Positions 1 through 5,552 of a stretch of DNA of 10,819 nt are shown piece after piece. Positions within the stretch are counted from its first letter, which is position 1. Every line of letters starts with the position of its first letter. The DNA is from Aquificaceae bacterium. Its GTDB lineage: Bacteria > Aquificota > Aquificia > Aquificales > Aquificaceae. The notes beneath the pieces were generated by a model. That model was given only the letters and a program-made list of their open reading frames with translations. It did not search any database and was not told the origin of the DNA. The translations under genes were made by a program, and so were the position numbers. Where the stretch lies: NCBI GenBank assembly GCA_015490105.1, contig WFYK01000049.1, forward strand, positions 1-10,819, given 5' to 3'.

Positions 1-460
1 CATCTATAAGATCCCCTTCCCAAGTCAGTATTCTTACACTCTCTAAAAACTGAGAGATCTCCACGCCGAAAGCACCTGCGTTCATAGCTACCGCTCCCCC
101 CACGCTTGCAGGAAAACCGTAAAGTCTGTATATGTCTTTGAGGTTATACCTAAGGGCTAATCTGATCAAGTCCTTAAGCGGTGTTCCCGGAAGGGATCTT
201 ACTTTAAGGAAATTTTTATTCACCTGTAGAACATCCAGCCCTCTGATACCCCTCAAACTCAGCACCACTCCGTGCACATCCCCGAACACTGTGTTAGAAC
301 CGTTGCCCAAAATATAAAGGGGAATGTCCTTCTCCCTGACCCAAAGGATAAAGGTCTTCAGGTCTTTTAAGTTTTCGGGTTGAAAAAAGTAATCCGCTCT
401 ACCGCCGATACGGAGGGTGGTAAATCTCTCGAGAGACACACCCTTATATAATCCCTTCAA
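1..460 (-). CDS. murB: UDP-N-acetylenolpyruvoylglucosamine reductase MurB, 5' half only (runs off the window)
   Basis: MurB reduces UDP-GlcNAc-enolpyruvate to UDP-MurNAc with NADPH and FAD, the second step committed to peptidoglycan synthesis, in the cytoplasm. The 153 visible residues carry the family's FAD-binding landmarks: TTLRIGGRADYF (14-25), LGNGSN (51-56) and GFPASVGGAVAMNAGAFG (115-132). The C-terminal substrate domain and its catalytic residues lie outside the window. I chose a TTG start at 460-458. It puts the TTLRIGG motif at residue 14, as is normal for the family, and an AGGAAGG Shine-Dalgarno-like stretch lies just upstream. A GTG at 439-437 is the alternative. With the TTG start the gene overlaps the end of queC by 17 bases, so translation is probably coupled to it. 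The family call is safe; the exact start is not. Confidence 0.92.
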   Translation of the reverse strand, partial: MKGLYKGVSLERFTTLRIGGRADYFFQPENLKDLKTFILWVREKDIPLYILGNGSNTVFGDVHGVVLSLRGIRGLDVLQVNKNFLKVRSLPGTPLKDLIRLALRYNLKDIYRLYGFPASVGGAVAMNAGAFGVEISQFLESVRILTWEGDLID

Positions 461-1091
461 GGGCTTCCTTCCTCTGAATACACGTAGGACACACACCACA
501 AGGGGGCTCTACACCCTTGTAGCAAGAGTATGTATCTTCGAAGGGAACGCCCAGATCTTTTCCTAAGAGAGCAATCTGGCGCTTTGTCATACCCAAGAAA
601 GGTGCCCATATGTTAAAGCGGATCTTTTTCTTTGCCACCAAAATAGATCCCGCGTTTACCGCAGCTTCCACTGCACTTATGAACTCCGGCCTGCAGTCGG
701 GATAGGGAGTGTCTAAGGCATGAACACCTATGCCAACCGTATCTATTTCTAAGCTATCCGCAAAAGCACAGGCCATGGCTATGAAGTTTAGGTTTCTCAT
801 GGGAACGGTAGTTATAGGAGGTTCATCTTGAGGATACTCCCCTTCCGGAACATCCACATTCTCATCTATAAGGGCCGATCCCTTTATAGATTTGTAGAGA
901 GGGATGTCTACTATTATGTGATCTTCCACACCCGCCTTTTGAGCAAGTCTCTTAGCATACTTTAGCTCCACACTGTGGCGCTGACCGTAGTTGAAGGATA
1001 TAGCCCATACTTTGTCAAATTCCTTTTTTGCTAACCAGAGAAGCGTTGCGGAATCCATTCCACCGGAGAGAAGAACAATAACCTTTCTCAT
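444..1091 (-). CDS. queC: 7-cyano-7-deazaguanine (preQ0) synthase QueC
   Basis: QueC converts 7-carboxy-7-deazaguanine and ammonia to preQ0, using ATP, in the queuosine tRNA-modification pathway (cytoplasmic). The 215-residue length is normal. The ATP-pyrophosphatase P-loop SGGMDSAT is at residues 9-16. The family segments VPMRN (96-100) and YPDCRPEF (130-137) follow. A C-terminal zinc site is formed by Cys190, Cys198, Cys201 and Cys204. The ATG overlaps the hemC stop in an ATGA arrangement, so translation is likely coupled to hemC. No queD, queE or queF gene is visible here, so the rest of the pathway must lie elsewhere. Confidence 0.95.
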   Translation of the reverse strand: MRKVIVLLSGGMDSATLLWLAKKEFDKVWAISFNYGQRHSVELKYAKRLAQKAGVEDHIIVDIPLYKSIKGSALIDENVDVPEGEYPQDEPPITTVPMRNLNFIAMACAFADSLEIDTVGIGVHALDTPYPDCRPEFISAVEAAVNAGSILVAKKKIRFNIWAPFLGMTKRQIALLGKDLGVPFEDTYSCYKGVEPPCGVCPTCIQRKEALEGII

Positions 1092-2008
1092 GTCTGCCCG
1101 TATATTTCTTTAAGTATATCCTCACCTCCCATGGAAAGTAGTTTCTCTGCAAGCTTTATACCGATTTCCTCCGCTTTTTCTATAGAACCCCGCTCTTGAT
1201 CCTCCAAGAACCGAGTCCCTTCGAGGTCAGAAATAAACCCTCTTATAGAAATAGTAGAGTCTTGCACGCGGGCAAAAGCACCTACCGGAACTTGACATCC
1301 TCCTTCAAGTCTTCTCAAAAAGGCCCTCTCACAAACCGCACTCAAAAAGCTCTCCTTGTGATTTAAAGGTTCAATAAGCCTTTCAATTTCCTTGTCTCCT
1401 TCCCTTATTTCTATAGCCAAAGATCCTTGTCCCACCGCGGGGATAAAGTCCGTTAGAACTTCCGTTACCTCGTTCTCGTAGCCCATTCTCCTGACACCCG
1501 CCTGAGCCAGAACTATGGCATCGTAAAGGCCTTCTTTTAACTTCCTCATTCTCGTGTCCACGTTACCCCTTAGGATCTCAACCTTCAGATCCCTTCTCCT
1601 TCGCTTTATTTGAACCTGCCTTCTCAGAGAAGATGTTCCGACCTTAGCACCACTGGGAAGATCTAAAAGCTTCTTTCCTTCCCTTGAAATTAGAACATCG
1701 TAAGGAGACTCCCTTTTAGTGATCGCACCGAGTTTTAAACCTTCAGGAAGAATCATAGGAACATCTTTGAGGGAGTGGACCGCAAGATCTATATCTTCCC
1801 TCAGTAGAGCCTGTTCTATCTCCTTTACGAAGAGCCCTTTGCCCCCTATCTTGGCGAGGGGTGCATCGAGAATTTTATCCCCCGTGGTAGTTATCTTTAC
1901 AAGATCTACCTTTACACCCCACGTTTTTTCTAAAAAATCCTTTACAAAATTTGCCTGCCAAAGGGCAAGCTTGCTTTTGCGTGTTCCTATTCTGATCGTC
2001 TTCTTCAT
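1088..2008 (-). CDS. hemC: Hydroxymethylbilane synthase (porphobilinogen deaminase) HemC
   Basis: HemC joins four porphobilinogen molecules into hydroxymethylbilane in haem and sirohaem synthesis, in the cytoplasm. The 306-residue product opens with IRIGTRKSKLALWQA, the family's N-terminal signature. It has AVHSLKDVP with the catalytic Asp82, VGTSSLRR (133-130 region, residues 123-130) for substrate phosphate contacts, and LEGGCQVPVGA, where Cys238 is the expected attachment point of the dipyrromethane cofactor. An in-frame start exists further upstream at 2062. I prefer the ATG at 2008-2006 because the family motif begins within five residues of it and it overlaps the pgl stop as ATGA. The 3' end overlaps queC in the same way. 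Haem supply fits an organism whose neighbouring diguanylate cyclase carries a c-type haem motif, but that link is only contextual. Confidence 0.96.
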   Translation of the reverse strand: MKKTIRIGTRKSKLALWQANFVKDFLEKTWGVKVDLVKITTTGDKILDAPLAKIGGKGLFVKEIEQALLREDIDLAVHSLKDVPMILPEGLKLGAITKRESPYDVLISREGKKLLDLPSGAKVGTSSLRRQVQIKRRRRDLKVEILRGNVDTRMRKLKEGLYDAIVLAQAGVRRMGYENEVTEVLTDFIPAVGQGSLAIEIREGDKEIERLIEPLNHKESFLSAVCERAFLRRLEGGCQVPVGAFARVQDSTISIRGFISDLEGTRFLEDQERGSIEKAEEIGIKLAEKLLSMGGEDILKEIYGQT

Positions 2009-2649
2009 AGATCTATATCCGTAAAGAGTATAACCTCTTTTCCTTGAGCCACCTTTGTGCAAGGCAGGTCAAAGCCCTCTATGAGGCCCTTTATGGCTCT
2101 TTCTTTTTCCTTACCTACCGCGAAAAAGGCTATCTTCTCTGAAGATCTCAAAAACTCGAAACTCAGGCTAATTCTTTTAAGTCCGTCAGGTCCTTCCGAA
2201 AAGCAAGCCACTTCAGAACACTTATAGCAAGGCTTTTGCGGAAACAGTGAAGCGGTATGTCCGTCCTTTCCTATTCCCAAAAGCGCAAGCTTTGGCTTGG
2301 GGAGATCGGAAACCTTCCTTGAAAAATCCTCACAAGCTTTTTCAGGATCCAAGGAAGTATCCACACCGATCAAATTTGCCTTCTCACCGAGAGCCTTTCT
2401 TACGTTCGCGTAGTTGCTTCTCGGATCGTTTAAAGGGACTAATCTCTCATCGGAAAGAATAAAGAAACTCTTATCCCAGAGGTTGAAATTCTTTGCGAAG
2501 AGTTCATAAGCACGGAGGGGGGTATTACCCCCCGCTAAAACACAAGAGAAAACTCCGCTGTTTCTAACAGATTTGCTTGCCTCTTCAAGTAAGAAGTGGG
2601 CTACCCTATCCGATAACGTTTCAAAGTCCTTTTCTACAACCCTCCTCAG
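2005..2649 (-). CDS. pgl: 6-phosphogluconolactonase, apparently with a CTG start
   Basis: Pgl (DevB/SOL family) hydrolyses 6-phosphogluconolactone in the oxidative pentose phosphate pathway. Reading the frame back from the stop gives about 214 residues. It contains VLAGGNTPLRAYE (37-49), LSDERLVPLNDPRSNY (65-80) and the signature GIGKDGHTASLFP (125-137). These cover a full-length domain, so the protein clearly begins upstream of the TTG at 2373. No ATG, GTG or TTG exists in this frame between 2374 and the upstream in-frame stop inside atpD. The CTG at 2649-2647 overlaps the atpD stop as CTGA, the counterpart of the ATGA overlaps at the next two junctions, and gives a sensible N-terminus (MRRVVEKDFETL). 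A strong GAGGAGG lies at 2641-2647, on the wrong side of that CTG. A sequence error or frameshift near the start is the main alternative. The residues Cys141, Cys144 and Cys149 form an unusual small cluster. Confidence 0.88.
   Translation of the reverse strand: MRRVVEKDFETLSDRVAHFLLEEASKSVRNSGVFSCVLAGGNTPLRAYELFAKNFNLWDKSFFILSDERLVPLNDPRSNYANVRKALGEKANLIGVDTSLDPEKACEDFSRKVSDLPKPKLALLGIGKDGHTASLFPQKPCYKCSEVACFSEGPDGLKRISLSFEFLRSSEKIAFFAVGKEKERAIKGLIEGFDLPCTKVAQGKEVILFTDIDL
2517..2533. repeat. Perfect G6/C6 inverted repeat inside pgl
   Basis: Six G (2517-2522), TATTA, then six C (2528-2533) form a perfect inverted repeat that can extend by two more pairs through the TA/TA centre. In the pgl message it lies across the AGGNTPL codons, about 40 codons from the proposed start, and would fold into a very stable short hairpin. 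No T-run follows it on either strand, so it is not a standard terminator. It may simply follow from the GGG GGT and ACC CCC codon choice. Confidence 0.6.
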
Positions 2650-4079
2650 ACCTTGGCCCCCATCTGCTTTGCTTTCTCTATCACATCCTCTATGGTTCCC
2701 ACCATGTAGAAGGCGTTCTCAGGAAGGTGGTCGTATTTACCGGTGAGGATCTCTTTGAAGGACCTTATGGTGTCTTCGAGCTTGACGTATTTACCGGGCA
2801 TTCCCGTGAACTGCTCCGCCACGTGGAAGGGCTGGGCGAGGAACTTCTGTATTCTCCTTGCTCTGTTGACTATAGCCTTGTCCTCTTCGGAAAGCTCCTC
2901 CATACCCAGAATTGCGATGATCTCCTGAAGCTCTTTATACCTCTGGAGGATCCTCTTTACCTCCATTGCGGTCTCGTAGTGCTCGTCACCTACGTATTCG
3001 GGAGCCAAGTATTTGGAGGTGGACTCAAGGGGGTCTATAGCGGGGTAGATACCGAGTTCAGCGAGCCTTCTTGCAAGAACCGTGGTTGCATCGAGGTGGG
3101 CAAAAATTGAGTAGGGCGCGGGGTCCGTTATGTCGTCCGCGGGAACGTAAACAGCTTGGACCGCAGTAATTGAACCTTTCTTTGTGGAAGTAATTCTTTC
3201 CTGAACTTCTCCCACGTCAGTGTTGAGTGTGGGCTGGTATCCGACCGCGGAGGGAAGTCTTCCAAGAAGCGTAGAAACCTCCGAACCCGCTTGGACAAAC
3301 CTGAAAATGTTATCTATGAAGGTAAGAACGTCCTGACCTTCCACGTCCCTAAAGTATTCCGCCATGGTGATACCGGTCTGAGCGACCCTGAATCTAACCC
3401 CGGGTGGCTCGTTCATCTGACCGTAGACCATCACCGTGTAGGGGAGAACCCCTGACTCTTTCATCTCAAGCCAAAGGTCGTTTCCTTCCCTGGTCCTCTC
3501 TCCGACGCCTACGACGACGGAGAAACCTTTGTGGAACTTAGCTATGTTGTGGATGAGCTCTTGCATCAGAACCGTCTTTCCGACTCCCGCACCGCCGAAG
3601 AGTCCAACCTTACCACCCTTGACGTAAGGTTCAAGGAGATCTATGACCTTAATACCTGTTTCAAGGATTTCAACCTTGGTGGACTGCTCCTCCAAAGGAG
3701 GAGGTTCCCTGAACATAGGCCAATACTCTTTTGCATTAACGGGTCCTTGATCGTCTATGGGTTGGCCCACGACGTTAAATATCCTTCCCAAAACCTCCCT
3801 TCCGACAGGGACCTTTATAGGGCCTCCTAAATACTCAACTTCCTGCCCCCTTACAAGTCCATCGGAGGCTCCCATACCTATAGCTCTGACCCTGCTCTCT
3901 CCTATGTGCTGTGCCACCTCAAGGTATAGATCCTCTTCTGCCCAATTACCTTTGTCGTCTATGAACCTTCTTCTGGTCTTCAGTCCGTGCCTTATAGGTG
4001 GGAGATCCTTTGTGTCAAACTCCACGTCTACCACGGGGCCTATAACTTGGACTATCCTTCCTACTATCTTTTCCGCCAT
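2646..4079 (-). CDS. atpD: F-type ATP synthase subunit beta (F1 catalytic subunit)
   Basis: This is the catalytic beta subunit of the F1 sector, on the cytoplasmic face of the inner membrane. The 477 residues carry Walker A GGAGVGKT (162-169), GERTREGN with the catalytic Glu194, the Walker B strand VLTFID (251-256) and a DELSEED-type segment ELSEED (395-400). The beta-barrel domain near residues 33-50 (TRRRFIDDKGNWAEEDL) seems several residues longer than in common beta subunits. The ATG is preceded by GAGGAGG at 4087-4093, seven bases away. The gene follows an unrelated small secreted-protein gene, and pgl rather than atpC follows it. Two stretches counted by hand (3001-3120) are about 57% G+C, richer than the upstream genes, as often seen in highly expressed genes of thermophiles. 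Confidence 0.98.
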   Translation of the reverse strand: MAEKIVGRIVQVIGPVVDVEFDTKDLPPIRHGLKTRRRFIDDKGNWAEEDLYLEVAQHIGESRVRAIGMGASDGLVRGQEVEYLGGPIKVPVGREVLGRIFNVVGQPIDDQGPVNAKEYWPMFREPPPLEEQSTKVEILETGIKVIDLLEPYVKGGKVGLFGGAGVGKTVLMQELIHNIAKFHKGFSVVVGVGERTREGNDLWLEMKESGVLPYTVMVYGQMNEPPGVRFRVAQTGITMAEYFRDVEGQDVLTFIDNIFRFVQAGSEVSTLLGRLPSAVGYQPTLNTDVGEVQERITSTKKGSITAVQAVYVPADDITDPAPYSIFAHLDATTVLARRLAELGIYPAIDPLESTSKYLAPEYVGDEHYETAMEVKRILQRYKELQEIIAILGMEELSEEDKAIVNRARRIQKFLAQPFHVAEQFTGMPGKYVKLEDTIRSFKEILTGKYDHLPENAFYMVGTIEDVIEKAKQMGAKV

Positions 4080-4105
4080 TTTCTAACCTCCTCAAGTGAA
4101 AACCT

Positions 4106-4111
4106 ATTATA
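4106..4111 (-). promoter_or_regulatory. Possible -10 element before atpD
   Basis: In the 52-base gap between the small secreted-protein gene and atpD the minus strand has a perfect TATAAT, 26 bases before the atpD ATG and just upstream of its GAGGAGG ribosome site. No good -35 hexamer is seen 16-18 bases further up; the best is TGAACC. It could give atpD its own internal promoter, which would make sense for a strongly expressed subunit. A chance AT-rich match in a short spacer is equally possible. Confidence 0.3.
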
Positions 4112-4131
4112 GTTTAACTAACTTCTGGGGT

Positions 4132-4551
4132 TCACCGCTTTCCTATCTCCTTGGCACAAAACCCGTCCGCTTGAAAAATTATCAGGTGCCCATAAACACG
4201 ATTTACACCGTTCCAAGCGATTACGTTGCTATGGGAAGTTCTAAAGTTTGAAAAACCATAATGAGTAAAACCTAAAGAACTACACTCAGTAGCAAGGGGT
4301 TCGTTTTTTGAAGTAAAGTCTTTTAAACATTCATCAATATCCTTGATGATATCTTCACCTTTGGAGCTACCTAAAATACAGTAGTAAGTTCGCAAACTTA
4401 AAGGAAACACTATAAAGTTAAGTCTTGCCAAATATTGAGCGGGATCGCCAGACCAAGCACCTAAATATTCAGCCTTTTTGGTAGCTCCCTCCTCTTGGCC
4501 GAAGGAAAAAAGGAAACTGGACAAGATAAATGCTACGCCAACTTTTCTCAT
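4132..4551 (-). CDS. Small predicted secreted protein with four cysteines, function unknown
   Basis: I do not recognise this protein. The product is 139 residues from the ATG at 4551-4549. That start is chosen over the in-frame ATG at 4566 because GGAGG at 4560-4564 is correctly spaced for it and the product then opens with a classic signal peptide: MRK, a hydrophobic core (residues 4-17), and a likely cut near FSFG/QEE. The mature chain of about 120 residues has Cys58, Cys75, Cys90 and Cys132, an even number that could form two disulphides, and many aromatic residues (YYC, HYGF, AWNGVNRVY). No further membrane helix or lipobox is visible. It lies between atpG and atpD on the same strand. By hand count 4201-4440 is about 34% G+C, lower than atpD. 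Its export makes a direct part in F1 unlikely. It is a plausible gene because of its signal peptide, ribosome site and intact frame. Confidence 0.72.
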   Translation of the reverse strand: MRKVGVAFILSSFLFSFGQEEGATKKAEYLGAWSGDPAQYLARLNFIVFPLSLRTYYCILGSSKGEDIIKDIDECLKDFTSKNEPLATECSSLGFTHYGFSNFRTSHSNVIAWNGVNRVYGHLIIFQADGFCAKEIGKR

Positions 4552-4614
4552 CCCCACCACCTCCACATACTTTATAACGACGAGGTGGCAGGGGTTCTGA
4601 CATCCTCAGGAACT

Positions 4615-5487
4615 TTACTTCATAGCTTCTGCCGCACCGACGATATCCATAAGTTCGAGGGTGATAGATTCTTGGCGTGCCTTGTTGAAAGCGAGGGTCC
4701 ACTGCTTGATGAGATCGTCCGCGTTTTTGGTAGCGTTGTCCATGGCGATCATCCTTGCAAAGTGCTCCGCAGCGTTCGACTCAACCATAGCTCTATATAT
4801 TTGATAGTTAAGGTAAAGATCTATCACTTGATTTATAAACTCCTCTTCCTCCACTTCGAAGGTGTATACGCTGTAACTTCCCAAAGCCTCTTCTTCAGGG
4901 GGCTCAAAGGGAAGGAACTTCCTTAAAACGGGCTTGTAGCTTGCCCGCGTTATCATCTCGTTATTTAGCAGGTATACCGTATCAACCTCTTTGTTTTTAA
5001 ACCTTTCTTTGACCGTTTTAGCAACTTCCTTAGCAACCCCGAAGTTTACCTCCTTTCTGAAGACCTCATCGTAGCCCTTTATTATGGGGACCTCCCTTTT
5101 TGAGAAATACTGAACACCCTTTCTGCCTATGAGTATTAAAGACACTTCCTTCCCCTTTTCCCTCTTTTCGGTAATGAACTTCTCCGCCTCTTTGATAATG
5201 TTTGAGTTAAAAGATCCCGCAAGACCCCTGTCCGCGGTAACAAGTATCAAATCTACACGCTTTTCGTCCCTTTCCTCCAAAAGCGGATGACTTTCTCTGT
5301 CTATGTGGCCCGCAAGGTCTCTTACAAGTTCGTAAAGCTTGTCAGAATATGGCCTTGAAGAGTAAAGAAGTTCCTGAGCTCGCCTGAGTTTAGCGGCGGA
5401 AACTACTTTCATTGCGTTGGTGATCCTGCGTGTGTTCTTGATACCTTGAATCTTCCTTCTTATGTCCCTCGGTGATAGCTTAGGCAT
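4615..5487 (-). CDS. atpG: F-type ATP synthase subunit gamma
   Basis: This is the gamma subunit, the central rotor shaft linking F1 to the membrane c-ring. The 290-residue length is normal. The N-terminal helix reads IRRKIQGIKNTRRITNAMK followed by VVSAAKLRRAQ (residues 9-38). The C-terminal helix contains EHFARMIAMDNATKNADDL and runs to a family-typical end, ITLELMDIVGAAEAMK. A Rossmann-like middle part includes LILVTADRGLAGSFNSNI. It is the first gene of the leftward unit. No purine-rich ribosome site precedes the ATG; instead a TATAAT lies only nine bases upstream, which suggests a very short 5' leader. The usual upstream neighbours atpH and atpA are absent: the next gene is divergent. Confidence 0.97.
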   Translation of the reverse strand: MPKLSPRDIRRKIQGIKNTRRITNAMKVVSAAKLRRAQELLYSSRPYSDKLYELVRDLAGHIDRESHPLLEERDEKRVDLILVTADRGLAGSFNSNIIKEAEKFITEKREKGKEVSLILIGRKGVQYFSKREVPIIKGYDEVFRKEVNFGVAKEVAKTVKERFKNKEVDTVYLLNNEMITRASYKPVLRKFLPFEPPEEEALGSYSVYTFEVEEEEFINQVIDLYLNYQIYRAMVESNAAEHFARMIAMDNATKNADDLIKQWTLAFNKARQESITLELMDIVGAAEAMK

Positions 5488-5496
5488 AGTGCCTAC

Positions 5497-5526
5497 ATTA
5501 TATTAGGAGTGGCACGAAGGGTGCAA
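5497..5526 (-). promoter_or_regulatory. Probable sigma-70 type promoter for atpG
   Basis: On the minus strand a perfect TATAAT (5497-5502) is preceded, 18 bases upstream, by TTGCAC (5521-5526), which keeps the TTG of the -35 consensus. Transcription would start around 5488-5491, zero to a few bases before the atpG ATG, giving a leaderless or nearly leaderless message. This agrees with the lack of a Shine-Dalgarno sequence at that start. It is the only non-coding region between divergent genes in the window. Confidence 0.5.
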
Positions 5527-5552
5527 GATCGGTAAAGTATTTTCTGAGGTGG

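Noticed and set aside
2009..2062. Longer hemC with 18 extra N-terminal codons
   Set aside because: The extra codons overlap pgl, match no HemC signature, and the ATG at 2008 gives the normal N-terminus with an ATGA overlap.
2005..2373. Short 122-codon pgl beginning at the TTG at 2373
   Set aside because: The conserved AGGNTP and SDERLVP segments lie upstream in the same frame, so this start would cut away nearly half of the domain.
2577..3110. Long open frame on the plus strand opposite atpD (177 codons)
   Set aside because: It lies wholly antisense to the clearly conserved end of atpD and pgl, has a composition typical of a mirror frame, and no ribosome site or recognisable domain.
4571..4576. 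TATAAA as a promoter for the secreted-protein gene (minus strand)
   Set aside because: No -35-like hexamer at a proper distance and only a partial -10 match, so I do not call it, though an own promoter is not excluded.
4469..4702. 77-codon minus-strand frame across the atpG/secreted-protein junction
   Set aside because: It overlaps the end of atpG and the start of the secreted protein in another frame, with no domain or ribosome site.
5499..5504. TATATT as a plus-strand -10 for the diguanylate cyclase
   Set aside because: It overlaps the better minus-strand TATAAT, and the -35 position (about 5476-5481, TAGCTT) is a poor match.
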